Source of the DNA: Sphingomonadales bacterium
GTDB taxonomy: Bacteria; Pseudomonadota; Alphaproteobacteria; Sphingomonadales; Sphingomonadaceae
Assembly (NCBI GenBank): GCA_025351405.1
Contig: JANXVZ010000021.1
Coordinates: 62,001-126,000, forward strand
Length of the DNA: 64,000 bases
Direction: 5' to 3'
The position numbers and the translations under genes are program-made. The notes beneath the pieces are model-generated. The model was not told the DNA's origin, did not search any database, and saw nothing but the letters and a program-made list of their open reading frames with translations. Shown here in pieces: positions 37,445 to 45,535 of the stretch. The stretch's first letter is position 1. Every line of letters starts with the position of its first letter.

Positions 37445-38899
37445 TCAATCATCGACCACCCATGTATCTTTCGTCCCTCCGCCCTGGCTCGAATTGACCA
37501 CCAGCGACCCGGGCGTCATCGCCACGCGTGTCAGCCCGCCGGGAACGATATGCACGCCGTTGGTCCCCGTCAGCACGAACGGCCGCAAATCGACATGGCG
37601 CGCCGCGATGCCGGCATCGGTCGCGGTCGGGCAGGTGCTGAGCGCCAGTGTCGGCTGGGCGATGAATTTGTCGGGCTGGGCCTTCAGCTTGGCGGCAAAG
37701 GCGGCAAGTGTCGCGGCCGGGGCATGGGGGCCGATCAGCATCCCGTAGCCGCCGGAGCCGTCGACCTCCTTGACCACCAACTCGGCAAGGTGATCGAGCA
37801 CATAGCCCAGCGCTTCGGGCTCACGACAGCGCCAGGTCGGCACATTGTTGAGCAGGGGTTCCTCGCCGGTGTAAAAACGGATGATCTCGGGCATGTACGA
37901 ATAAATGGCCTTGTCGTCGGCGACACCGGTGCCGACGGCATTCGCCAGGGTAACGTTGCCCGCACCATAGGCTGCCATCAGCCCGGGCACCCCAAGCATC
38001 GAGGCGGGGTTGAAAACCAACGGGTCGATGAAGGCGTCGTCGAGACGGCGATAGATGACATCGACCCGTTCCGGCCCTTCGGTGGTGCGCATGTAGACGA
38101 TATCGTCGCGGACAAAGAGGTCGGAGCCTTCGACAAGTTCGATACCGAGCTTGTCGGCAAGGAAACTGTGTTCGTAAAAGGCGCTGTTGTGGCTCCCCGG
38201 TGTCAGCAGCACGCACACCGGCGCATTGCCGCCTCGCGCCTTGCGCGGAGAGACCGACGCAAGCGTTTCAAGCAGGGCTTCGGGGTATGTTTCCACCGGA
38301 GCCACTTTCAACGAGTTGAACAGTTCCGGCACCAGCTTGAGCATGACCTCGCGATTTTCGAGCATGTACGAGACCCCCGATGGCGTGCGGGCATTGTCCT
38401 CGAGCACATAAAATTCGTCGGGACCGGTGCGGACAAGATCGATGCCGGCAATATGGGTCCAGATGCCGCCGGGGGGCTTCCTGCCGGCCATGTGCAGGCA
38501 ATAGCCCGGATTGTGCAGCACCAGTTCTTCGGGCAAAATCCCAGCACGCAGAATATCGCGCGGCCCGTAAACATCGGCGAGAAACGCATTAAGGGCGGCG
38601 ACCCGCTGCTTCAGCCCCTGCTCGAGGATGTTCCATTCGCTCCGCGCCAAAATCCGCGGCACGATATCGAAAGGGATCAGGCGCTCGGTCGCATCGGGAT
38701 CGCCATAGACGGCAAAGGTAATGCCGATGCGGCGAAAGAAAAGCTCGGCCTGCCGGCGCCTTGCCGCCATGACCGCCGGGGGCGACTGGTCGATCCACGC
38801 TTGAATGGAGCGATAGGCGAGGCTGACATCGACATCGCTGGCGCGGCCATAGGCACTGCCTATACCGTACATTTCGTCAAAGGCCGTCGCTGCTGGCAT
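37445..38899 (-). CDS. Circularly permuted ATP-grasp protein (DUF404/DUF407) of the Anbu operon
   Basis: 484-residue protein of COG2308, a circularly permuted ATP-grasp fold expected to form amide (peptide) bonds with ATP. Features: FDIVPRILARSEWNILEQGLKQRV read in parts near residue 75, the YVLEDNARTPSGVSYMLENR segment near 165 carrying the Glu-Asp-Asn metal-binding residues, and the C-terminal DGSGGYGMLIGPHA ATP-binding loop. First gene of the operon; AGGAGCGG precedes the ATG at 38899. The substrate is unknown. Confidence 0.92.
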   Translation of the reverse strand: MPAATAFDEMYGIGSAYGRASDVDVSLAYRSIQAWIDQSPPAVMAARRRQAELFFRRIGITFAVYGDPDATERLIPFDIVPRILARSEWNILEQGLKQRVAALNAFLADVYGPRDILRAGILPEELVLHNPGYCLHMAGRKPPGGIWTHIAGIDLVRTGPDEFYVLEDNARTPSGVSYMLENREVMLKLVPELFNSLKVAPVETYPEALLETLASVSPRKARGGNAPVCVLLTPGSHNSAFYEHSFLADKLGIELVEGSDLFVRDDIVYMRTTEGPERVDVIYRRLDDAFIDPLVFNPASMLGVPGLMAAYGAGNVTLANAVGTGVADDKAIYSYMPEIIRFYTGEEPLLNNVPTWRCREPEALGYVLDHLAELVVKEVDGSGGYGMLIGPHAPAATLAAFAAKLKAQPDKFIAQPTLALSTCPTATDAGIAARHVDLRPFVLTGTNGVHIVPGGLTRVAMTPGSLVVNSSQGGGTKDTWVVDD

Positions 38900-38923
38900 T
38901 CCCGCTCCTGTGTCGCCGGTGCG

Positions 38924-38953
38924 ATACTGTGCGGTGCAGCGTAAACCGGCAAG
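38924..38953 (-). promoter_or_regulatory. Putative promoter of the Anbu operon
   Basis: On the minus strand: CTTGCC (38953-38948), an 18-base spacer and CAGTAT (38929-38924), with the ATG 25 bases further on. A modest match. Confidence 0.35.
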
Positions 38954-38982
38954 GGCCTAATGTTGCAGCAGGGCGCAACGTT

Positions 38983-39014
38983 GCCGCCGCCTGCAACGCG
39001 ATGCAGGCGGCGGC
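38983..39014 (-). terminator. Terminator of the DUF6600 gene
   Basis: Perfect 12-base stem, 38983-38994 with 39003-39014, loop of 8 bases, starting 9 bases after the DUF6600 stop. No T-run follows on the minus strand. It separates this gene from the Anbu operon. Confidence 0.55.
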
Positions 39015-39022
39015 TGGGGCGG

Positions 39023-40348
39023 CTATTGCGGGCGTTCGTTCTCATGCGGCCCGGTCGTCCGCGCTGTCGGCTGTTGGCGTTCCTGCCGTTCCTGGCGCTG
39101 TTGTTGGGGCTGGGCCTGGGGTTGTGGCCGCTGCTGTGGTGCCGGTGCGAAGTTGCGCATCGGTTGCGGCTGGCCCTGGAACTGCGGCGCGGGACGCGAC
39201 GACTGCATCGTTCCTGCAGCGATCGCGCCGCTGACGGTATTGCCGCCAGCCGGCCGGCCACCGGGGTAGCCTCCACCCTGATAGCCGCCGCCCGGCGGGC
39301 GGTAACCCTGGCCCGGCACGCCGGCGGGTTCGCCGACAATCACCGGGCGCGTTGCCGATGGTTGGCCTGCGTTCCACGCCGGTCGCTGCCCTGCGGCCGG
39401 CCGGCCATTGTAACCCGGACGTCCGCTCTCAGGGCGATAGCCGCCGTTCCAGCCAGGATTACCCTGGGTCGGCCGTCCGTTCTGGCTGTCGTTGCCATGA
39501 CCGTTCCAGCCAGGGCGAGCCTGGCCGGCAAGCCCGCCGCCAATGACACCGCTGACTCCGCCGTTCTGGCCGGGTCTGCCGTCGCCATTCCAGCCGCCCG
39601 GCCTGCCGCCACCCGGCCTGCCGTCATTGGGTCTGCCATCATGGAGGCGACCGTCCTGCCATCCGCCGGGGCGGCCACCGCCATGGTTGTTGCTGCCATT
39701 GCCGTTGTGCCAGTCCCCGCGGTTTTCCCAGCGGCTGCGCGCCCAGAAATCACGCCCGCGGTCCCAGCCGACAATCCGGCCGCCAAAGCGTGGCTGATAG
39801 AGATAGCTTCGCGGAACCCAGACCCAGCTTGGCGCATACCAACTGTCGTAGTTGTCATATCCGCCGCCAAAACCAATTCCGACCGAAACGTTCAGGCCCG
39901 GCGGAATCGGCGCCCAGCCGGCGTATTCGTCCGAATCGCGGAATGCCACCCATGAGGGCGCCCATTGCGTGCCGGGCACCCACACCCAGCCGACCGCGGG
40001 TTCATAACCCCAGCGGCCATAATGGTCGGTAATCTCGCCAAAGGGTTCGTCGCTGATCCAGTACTGGTTTTCGCCCCACCGGCCGTTGGTGTAGGGACGC
40101 CAGTCGGGGGCGACATTGGGCTGGAAGGCATTGCCCCAGCGGCTGTTGACCCAGCGACCATAAGGCGCCAGCTGTTCGTAAAATACATCAACCGAAACGA
40201 CGTCCTGCCCCTGCGGATAGGCGCCATCGCTGTAGCCGCCGGGCGGCGGCGCGCCATAGCCATTGTCGTAACCCTGGGCATAGCCATCATAAGCACAGCC
40301 TGCGGTCATCAGCAGCGCGGCGACGGGCAGTAAACGAAACGGTGTCAT
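39023..40348 (-). CDS. DUF6600-domain lipoprotein with Gly/Pro-rich tail
   Basis: 441 residues in three parts. A lipoprotein-type signal (MTPFRLLPVAALLMTAGC, Cys18; the -3 residue is Thr, slightly atypical). An aromatic-rich domain (about 45-165) with repeated GRW/GRWGYEP and GWVWVPGTQWAPSWVAFR motifs, recognisable as DUF6600. A long low-complexity tail rich in Gly, Pro, Asn, Arg and Gln with DGRP and GRPG repeats. Probably outer-membrane or periplasmic; function unknown. The ATG at 40348 has GGAGG 9 bases before it; the longer frame upstream lacks a site and overlaps the divergent gene's leader. Confidence 0.82.
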   Translation of the reverse strand: MTPFRLLPVAALLMTAGCAYDGYAQGYDNGYGAPPPGGYSDGAYPQGQDVVSVDVFYEQLAPYGRWVNSRWGNAFQPNVAPDWRPYTNGRWGENQYWISDEPFGEITDHYGRWGYEPAVGWVWVPGTQWAPSWVAFRDSDEYAGWAPIPPGLNVSVGIGFGGGYDNYDSWYAPSWVWVPRSYLYQPRFGGRIVGWDRGRDFWARSRWENRGDWHNGNGSNNHGGGRPGGWQDGRLHDGRPNDGRPGGGRPGGWNGDGRPGQNGGVSGVIGGGLAGQARPGWNGHGNDSQNGRPTQGNPGWNGGYRPESGRPGYNGRPAAGQRPAWNAGQPSATRPVIVGEPAGVPGQGYRPPGGGYQGGGYPGGRPAGGNTVSGAIAAGTMQSSRPAPQFQGQPQPMRNFAPAPQQRPQPQAQPQQQRQERQERQQPTARTTGPHENERPQ

Positions 40349-40484
40349 CTGTGTGAACCTCCAATTGCAACAAGGTTTACGCCGGCCCGGCTTTCGGCGC
40401 GATGAATAGCTTGGCCCGGCTTGATATTGCATCGGCGGCGCCTTCCGCTCACACATGGAGGCTGGAAACGGGGGAAGAACGATC

Positions 40485-40880
40485 ATGACCACCGAATTGC
40501 ACCTGCTTGCTGCGGCGCTCATCCTGGCGGTCGTCCAGATATTGTTGTTCGATGTGGCCCGTACCGGCCAATACGGCATCAAGTGGAACACCGGCGCGCG
40601 TGACGAGGCGATGCCGCCGCTCTCTGCAGGTGCGGAGCGACTGCAGCGCGCCCAGAACAATCTTTTCGAAACCCTGCCATTGTTCATTGCAGCCGTGCTT
40701 GGCCTGCACGCCGCCGGGGTGTCGAACCCGACGACGATCCTGGGCGCGCAGCTATGGTTCTGGGGCCGCGTCGCCTATGTGCCGCTCTATGCCTTTGGCG
40801 TGAAGATGCTGCGCTCGATTGTCTGGCTTATCAGCTTTGCCGGATTGGTGATGTTGATCGCGGCATTCTTCGGGGCGTGA
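40485..40880 (+). CDS. MAPEG-family membrane protein
   Basis: 131-residue membrane protein with four helices and the MAPEG-type ERLQRAQNNLFETLPLFIA segment between helices 1 and 2, carrying the conserved Asn and Glu. It is longer and quite different in sequence from the other MAPEG protein at 21605, so they are not recent duplicates. A glutathione-linked role is possible but unproven. The ATG at 40485 is preferred to a site 10 codons upstream. Divergent from the DUF6600 gene (136-base gap with no obvious promoter); a small ATGGCG/CGCCAT hairpin at 40886-40900 lies in the convergent gap after it. Confidence 0.83.
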   Translation: MTTELHLLAAALILAVVQILLFDVARTGQYGIKWNTGARDEAMPPLSAGAERLQRAQNNLFETLPLFIAAVLGLHAAGVSNPTTILGAQLWFWGRVAYVPLYAFGVKMLRSIVWLISFAGLVMLIAAFFGA

Positions 40881-40931
40881 ACACGATGGCGATGCGCCAT
40901 GCAGCCGGGCACCGCGTAAGCGGATCGGCGG

Positions 40932-41348
40932 TCAGCGCGCCATCTCCATGATGATCGCCCATTCGGTCGCCAGCACGGGCGTCACCGAAAGCCGGAACTG
41001 GCGGAACATCGTCATCCCCGCCAGCGCCGGATTTGCCTTCATTGCCGCCAGGGTTACCGGTGTCGCCAGGGCGCATACCGGGGCCATCTCGACCGCGACG
41101 AAACGCCCGGCCGGATCCGACGGGTCGAGGAATGCGGGTTTGACCACTTCCGCAATGCCGACAACGGCCAACCCGACGTTTGAATGATAGTACAGCGCCT
41201 GGTCGCCGACTCGCATCGCCTTCAGGTATAGCGCCGCCTGGTTGTTGCGCACTCCGTCCCAGACTGTTCGGCCATCGCGCACCAGATCGGAAAAGGCGTA
41301 TTTCTCTGGCTCCGACTTGACCAGCCAATATGACGGCGTAGCGATCAT
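40932..41348 (-). CDS. EVE-domain protein
   Basis: 138-residue single-domain protein of the EVE family (PUA/ASCH-like fold, as in human THYN1). The start SYWLVKSEPEKYAFSDL, VWDGVRNNQAALYLKAM and ALYYHSN are the family pocket-forming motifs. EVE domains are thought to bind modified bases, such as methylated cytosine, in DNA or RNA; stand-alone forms have no assigned role. The ATG at 41348 matches the family start, while the open frame extends 46 codons further without support. Divergent from the VIT gene. Confidence 0.9.
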   Translation of the reverse strand: MIATPSYWLVKSEPEKYAFSDLVRDGRTVWDGVRNNQAALYLKAMRVGDQALYYHSNVGLAVVGIAEVVKPAFLDPSDPAGRFVAVEMAPVCALATPVTLAAMKANPALAGMTMFRQFRLSVTPVLATEWAIIMEMAR

Positions 41349-41455
41349 GGTGTCCTGTTCGTTTGCGATTGATGCCTTTAAACGCGATATGACGGCGGCG
41401 GCACGATGTCCCGCAAAATTCACCCGAAATCGAACGATTGCCTGGAGACCCGGCC

Positions 41456-42145
41456 ATGCCAGCCCCTGAACGCCATCTTGTCTCACGCATCGGCTGGCTG
41501 CGCGCCGCAGTGCTCGGGGCGAACGACGGGATCGTCTCCACCGCCAGCCTGATCGTCGGGGTCGCTGCAGCCGCGCCGCAGCCGGGCGCCATCGCCATCG
41601 CCGGCGCGGCCGGGCTGGTAGCCGGGGCCATGTCCATGGCGGCGGGCGAATATGTCTCGGTCAGCTCGCAGGCCGATACCGAGCGCGCTGATCTCGCCCG
41701 TGAGCGCGGCGAGCAGGAAAGCGATCCAACGGGCGAGCATGCCGAGCTTGCGGCAATCTATCGTGGCCGCGGTCTCGATGTCGCGACCGCCGACGCGGTT
41801 GCCACGCAGATGATGGCCGCCGATGCACTCGGTGCCCATGCCCGTGACGAGCTCGGCATCTCCGAGATTACGACAGCCCGTCCGGTACAGGCAGCGCTGA
41901 CGTCGGCCGCGACATTCACCGCAGGGGCTGCGCTGCCGCTCCTGCTGGTCTTCATCGTGCCGCAACCGCATCTTGTCGTGGTCGAATCGATCGCCGCGCT
42001 GCTATTCCTTGCCGTCCTTGGCGCCATCGGCGCACGTATCGGCGGTGCGAATATGATGCGTGCCGTGGTTCGCGTGACATTCTGGGGTGCCCTGGCGCTG
42101 GCGATCACCGCCGGTATCGGACGGCTTGTGGGGACGGCGGTATAG
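41456..42145 (+). CDS. VIT1/CCC1-family metal transporter
   Basis: 229-residue membrane protein of the vacuolar iron transporter family. The N-terminal RAAVLGANDGIVSTASLIVG and GAMSMAAGEYVSVSSQADTE helices contain the conserved Asp, Met and Glu residues of the metal path; five hydrophobic helices are visible in total. A charged cytosolic stretch (about 70-130) lies between helices 2 and 3, as in metal-binding forms. It probably exports Fe(II) or Mn(II) from the cytosol. The ATG at 41456 is chosen with GGAG at a suitable distance; a TTG 6 codons earlier would overlap that site. Confidence 0.88.
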   Translation: MPAPERHLVSRIGWLRAAVLGANDGIVSTASLIVGVAAAAPQPGAIAIAGAAGLVAGAMSMAAGEYVSVSSQADTERADLARERGEQESDPTGEHAELAAIYRGRGLDVATADAVATQMMAADALGAHARDELGISEITTARPVQAALTSAATFTAGAALPLLLVFIVPQPHLVVVESIAALLFLAVLGAIGARIGGANMMRAVVRVTFWGALALAITAGIGRLVGTAV

Positions 42146-42150
42146 GGCCG

Positions 42151-42177
42151 GGCGCTGGCCACACCGGCCGTCGCGCC
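42151..42177 (+). terminator. Hairpin after the VIT gene
   Basis: GGCGC (42151-42155) pairs with GCGCC (42173-42177), and an inner GGCC/GGCC pair (42157-42160, 42165-42168) extends it. ATAAAAATG follows, so the T-run is missing. Weak terminator candidate. Confidence 0.4.
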
Positions 42178-42201
42178 ATAAAAATGAGTGGCACTTGAAT
42201 G

Positions 42202-42253
42202 ATGCGTAGTGTAAGAACGCATTACTGGGGAGTGAAGTGTCCCGAAGGGGACA
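42202..42253 (+). promoter_or_regulatory. Dyad and leader hairpin before the CYP153 gene
   Basis: ATGCGT (42202-42207) and ACGCAT (42217-42222) form an inverted repeat with a 9-base spacer, a possible operator. TGTCCC (42238-42243) and GGGACA (42248-42253) form a hairpin with a GAAG loop just before the ribosome site GGGAGAGA. Alkane- or fatty-acid-dependent control is conceivable but not shown. Confidence 0.4.
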
Positions 42254-42266
42254 TCGGGAGAGACAT

Positions 42267-43598
42267 ATGGCGAGCAAGCATACCCTGTCGCGCGAAGAAG
42301 CCCCGCCGCAATGGCCACTGCCGCCGCGCCACCGGCCGCAACTCGCCGATCACAAGCCCGAAACGCTGACCGCCTATCTCGCGACGGCACCACTTGGCGA
42401 TGTCGATATCGCCGACCCGCTGTGGTGGGAAACCGATACGCACTGGACGTTTTTCAAACGCTTGCGTGACGAGGCGCCGATTCATTTCACCAGCCTGAAC
42501 AGTGAACGGCACCGCGGCTACTGGTCGGTTACCCGCTGGGCGGATATCATGGCTGTCGACACCAACCACCAGGTGTTTTCATCGGATGCCCATCTTGGCG
42601 GCATCACGCTGTTCGACATGGACAGCGATTTCATCATGCCGATGTTCATCGCCATGGACCAGCCCAAGCACGACGTGCAGCGCAAGGCCGTCAACCCGAT
42701 CGTGTCGGGGGCCAACCTCGCAGCGTTCGAATCCTTGATCCGCGAGCGCACCGAGGCGGTGCTCGATGGCTTGCCGCGCGGCGAAGTCTTCGATTGGGTC
42801 GATCGTGTCTCGATCGAATTGACCAGCCGGATGCTGGCGACGCTATTCGATTTCCCCCAGGAACATCGCCGCAAGCTGACCTATTGGTCCGACATCGCCA
42901 CTGCCGATCCTGAAGTACCAGGCAATTTGCAGAAGGAGGAGCGCCAAGCCGTGCTGCTCGGCATGTTGCAGGAGTTCATGGGACTGTGGAATGCCCGCGT
43001 GAACGATCCCGAACCCAAGGGTGACCTGATTTCCATGCTCGCCCACAACCCGGCGACGCGCGACATGCCGCCGATGGAATTCATGGGCAATCTTGTGCTG
43101 CTCATCGTCGGCGGCAACGACACGACGCGCAACTCGATCACCGGCGGGCTCAAGTTCCTCAATGACAACCCGGCTGAATATGCCAAGCTGCGCGCCAACC
43201 ATGCCCTGATCGAGCCGATGGTATCGGAAATCATCCGCTACCAGACGCCGTTGGCGCATATGCGCCGCACAGCGCTGGAGGATTCGATCCTGGGTGGCCA
43301 GCACATTCGCAAGGGTGACAAGGTCATCATGTGGTATGTGTCGGGCAACCGTGACGAGCGTGCGATCGACAGTCCCGATGCCTTCATCATCGATCGGGTT
43401 CGCCCGCGCCAGCACATGGCCTTCGGCTTCGGTATCCACCGCTGTGTCGGCAACCGCCTCGCCGAATTGCAGCTCAAGATTCTGTGGGAAGAGATCATGA
43501 AGCGCTTCGACAACATCGAGGTCGTCGCCGAGCCGGAGCGGGTGCCATCGGCCTTCGTCAAGGGCTACAAATCGCTGATGGTCCGCATTCCGGCCTGA
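42267..43598 (+). CDS. Cytochrome P450, CYP153-type alkane/fatty-acid terminal hydroxylase
   Basis: 443-residue soluble P450 expected to hydroxylate the terminal carbon of medium-chain alkanes or fatty acids. The heme-binding loop is FGFGIHRCVGNRL with Cys393 as the axial ligand; the oxygen-activating I-helix reads VGGNDTTRNSITGG; the K-helix ExxR is in SEIIRYQTPLAHMRR. The CYP153 signatures GYWSVTRWADIMAVDTNH, FIAMDQPKHDVQRKAV and MWYVSGNRDERAI are all present. The ATG at 42267 follows GGGAGAGA; a GTG 10 codons earlier lies in a hairpin. The ferredoxin gene follows 28 bases later. Confidence 0.92.
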   Translation: MASKHTLSREEAPPQWPLPPRHRPQLADHKPETLTAYLATAPLGDVDIADPLWWETDTHWTFFKRLRDEAPIHFTSLNSERHRGYWSVTRWADIMAVDTNHQVFSSDAHLGGITLFDMDSDFIMPMFIAMDQPKHDVQRKAVNPIVSGANLAAFESLIRERTEAVLDGLPRGEVFDWVDRVSIELTSRMLATLFDFPQEHRRKLTYWSDIATADPEVPGNLQKEERQAVLLGMLQEFMGLWNARVNDPEPKGDLISMLAHNPATRDMPPMEFMGNLVLLIVGGNDTTRNSITGGLKFLNDNPAEYAKLRANHALIEPMVSEIIRYQTPLAHMRRTALEDSILGGQHIRKGDKVIMWYVSGNRDERAIDSPDAFIIDRVRPRQHMAFGFGIHRCVGNRLAELQLKILWEEIMKRFDNIEVVAEPERVPSAFVKGYKSLMVRIPA

Positions 43599-43626
43599 TT
43601 TCCCAAGACTTTTTGCAGGATCTGCA

Positions 43627-43947
43627 ATGGCAAGCATCACCTATGTCGAATTCAATGGCACCCCGCACAAGGTCGAGGTGCCGGACGGCATCTCGCTGAT
43701 GGAAGGGGCCTTGCAGAACGGTGTGCCCGGCATCGATGGCGATTGCGGCGGCAATGCCGCTTGCGCCACCTGCCACGTCTATGTCGATGCCGACTGGGCA
43801 GGCAAGACCGGCAGCCGCAGCGAGCAGGAAGAGGCGATGCTCGACCTCGCCAGCGACGTGCGGCCGGCCAGCCGGCTCGCCTGCCAGATATTCGCCAGCG
43901 GCGACGTCGACGGGCTGGTGCTGCATATGCCCGAGACGCAGCACTGA
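43627..43947 (+). CDS. [2Fe-2S] ferredoxin, electron donor to the P450
   Basis: 106-residue adrenodoxin/putidaredoxin-type ferredoxin. The cluster ligands are Cys40, Cys46, Cys49 and Cys86, with the family spacing C-x5-C-x2-C-x36-C (DCGGNAACATCHVYVD, RLACQIFAS). It should transfer electrons to the CYP153 protein encoded just upstream in the same transcript. The NAD(P)H-dependent ferredoxin reductase that completes the chain in other CYP153 operons is not in this window. Start ATG at 43627 with GCAGGATCTGCA before it. Confidence 0.92.
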   Translation: MASITYVEFNGTPHKVEVPDGISLMEGALQNGVPGIDGDCGGNAACATCHVYVDADWAGKTGSRSEQEEAMLDLASDVRPASRLACQIFASGDVDGLVLHMPETQH

Positions 43948-43999
43948 CCGCGTGGCATAGGCTTTAATACATCGAGACGATTGCCCGGGGGATATTGCC

Positions 44000-44521
44000 A
44001 TGCCGTTATCACTTCACGACGCCTTCATCCCGTCCGCTCGTCAGATCGTGGCGGCCTGCGCCGCGCTGATCGACAAGGCCGAAGCCCATTGCACCGAACA
44101 TGGGGTCGATCCGGCCGAGATGATCTCCGCCCAGCTGGCGCCCGACATGGCCGCGGTGCCATTCCAGGTCTATTCGGTTGCCCATCACACCGCCGGCGCC
44201 ATCGTCGGGGTACGAGCCGGCAAGTTCACACCCGATCGGCCCCATGGCGAGCAAAGCTTTGCCTCCCTGAAAGCAATGGTTGCCACCGCCGGGGCAGAAC
44301 TGGCGGCACTCGATCCGGCAGAACTCGATACGTATATTGGCAAGCCGGTGACGTTCATGCTTGGCGCCATGGAAATGCCTTTCAAGGCGGAAAATTTCCT
44401 GCTGTCGTTCAGCCAGCCGAACTACTATTTCCATGCCACGACCTTCTACGACATCCTGCGTCACAAGGGCGTCAAGATCGGCAAGCGCGATTTCATGGGA
44501 ATGCCGCGTATCGGGCTTTAG
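44000..44521 (+). CDS. DUF1993-family protein
   Basis: 173-residue cytosolic protein recognised as DUF1993 by its N-terminal HDAFIPSARQIVAACAALIDKA and the C-terminal NYYFHATTFYDILRHKGVKIGKRDF, read in parts. The fold is related to the DinB four-helix bundle, and the conserved histidine and acidic residues may bind a metal. The function is unknown. It starts 52 bases after the ferredoxin gene on the same strand and could be the last gene of that operon, but the tie to P450 metabolism is unsupported. The 164-base gap after it carries the rpsB promoter and leader. Confidence 0.82.
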   Translation: MPLSLHDAFIPSARQIVAACAALIDKAEAHCTEHGVDPAEMISAQLAPDMAAVPFQVYSVAHHTAGAIVGVRAGKFTPDRPHGEQSFASLKAMVATAGAELAALDPAELDTYIGKPVTFMLGAMEMPFKAENFLLSFSQPNYYFHATTFYDILRHKGVKIGKRDFMGMPRIGL

Positions 44522-44531
44522 CTGCGGCGCG

Positions 44532-44560
44532 CTTGACCTGCGGCGCTGCGCCCGCTAATC
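44532..44560 (+). promoter_or_regulatory. Putative rpsB promoter
   Basis: CTTGAC at 44532-44537, a 17-base spacer and CTAATC at 44555-44560. It agrees with the CTTGAC-N17-CTA pattern of alphaproteobacterial housekeeping promoters. Leader of about 120 bases to the start at 44686. Confidence 0.5.
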
Positions 44561-44607
44561 GCGCCGCCACCGGCAATCGTGTCGGTAACCACATGCAGGG
44601 GCAACCC

Positions 44608-44671
44608 ATCCGGTGTCGGCCTGGTCCTTGACAGGGCAAGTCGAACATCTCCTGCAGCGGACCAACCGGAT
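44608..44671 (+). promoter_or_regulatory. Structured rpsB leader, possible S2 autoregulatory element
   Basis: ATCCGGT (44608-44614) pairs with ACCGGAT (44665-44671), GGTCC (44623-44627) with GGACC (44659-44663), and CTTG/CAAG (44627-44640) form an inner loop. The outer stem ends right before the GAGGAGAC ribosome site, so folding or S2 binding could block translation. Confidence 0.45.
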
Positions 44672-44685
44672 AGAGGAGACAGACT

Positions 44686-45528
44686 ATGGCGACTCCCGTC
44701 GTCTCGATGGCGCAGCTTTTGGAAGCCGGCGCCCACTTCGGCCACCAGACCCACCGCTGGAACCCGAAGATGAAGCCTTACATCTTCGGTGACCGCAACG
44801 GCGTTCACATCATCGACCTTTCTCAGAGCGTTCCGTTGTTCGCCCGCGCGCTTGATTTCGTCCGCGGCACCGTCCAGTCGGGCGGCAAGGTCTTGTTCGT
44901 CGGCACCAAACGCCAGGCGCAGGAGCCTATCGCCGAGGCCGCACGTCGGTCCGGCCAGCATTACGTCAACCATCGCTGGCTCGGCGGCATGCTGACCAAC
45001 TGGAAGACGATTTCGGGTTCGATCAAGAAGTTCAAACAGCTCGAGGAACAGCTTTCGGGCGACACCGTCGGGCTGACCAAGAAGGAAATTCTGAAGCTCA
45101 CCCGTGAACGTGACAAGTTCGAGCTTTCGCTCGGCGGCATCCGCGACATGGGCGGCCTTCCCGATGTCATCTTCATCATTGACGTGAACAAGGAAGAGCT
45201 CGCGGTCAAGGAAGCCAACGTCCTTGGTATCCCGGTTGTCGCCATCCTCGACACCAACACCGATCCTTCCGGCATCGCCTTCCCGGTTCCGGGCAATGAC
45301 GACGCCAGCCGCGCCATCATGCTGTACGTCAACGCCATTGCCGATACCGTCATCGATGCCCGCCAGGGCCGTGCCGCCGATCGTGGCCTCGACCTTGGTG
45401 CGATGGCTGAGCCGCCGGTCGAGATCGCCATCTCCGAGCCGGTCGCCGACGCCGTCGAAGCTGCGCCGGTGACAATGGTTGATGCCGTCGAGGCGCCTGC
45501 TGCGGCCGAAGTCGAAACGCAAGCCTGA
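44686..45528 (+). CDS. rpsB: 30S ribosomal protein S2
   Basis: S2 of 280 residues, the last protein to join the small subunit. The N-terminal [25 protein letters not shown] (read in parts) and [17 protein letters not shown], then [12 protein letters not shown] and the C-terminal [13 protein letters not shown] signature identify it clearly. It has an acidic Ala/Glu/Val-rich tail (about 245-280) longer than the E. coli protein. ATG at 44686 with GAGGAGAC upstream. Precedes tsf in the universal rpsB-tsf order. Confidence 0.97.
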   Translation: MATPVVSMAQLLEAGAHFGHQTHRWNPKMKPYIFGDRNGVHIIDLSQSVPLFARALDFVRGTVQSGGKVLFVGTKRQAQEPIAEAARRSGQHYVNHRWLGGMLTNWKTISGSIKKFKQLEEQLSGDTVGLTKKEILKLTRERDKFELSLGGIRDMGGLPDVIFIIDVNKEELAVKEANVLGIPVVAILDTNTDPSGIAFPVPGNDDASRAIMLYVNAIADTVIDARQGRAADRGLDLGAMAEPPVEIAISEPVADAVEAAPVTMVDAVEAPAAAEVETQA

Positions 45529-45535
45529 GGCCCGC

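Noticed and set aside
37424-38944. 506-codon plus-strand frame opposite the ATP-grasp gene
   Set aside because: Antisense shadow typical of GC-rich genes; its composition (His, Gln, Arg, Gly) is not protein-like and the minus strand encodes a clear COG2308 protein.
44627-44633. CTTGACA-like -35 close to rpsB
   Set aside because: No acceptable -10 lies 16-18 bases downstream (CCTGCA), and the bases form part of the leader hairpin.
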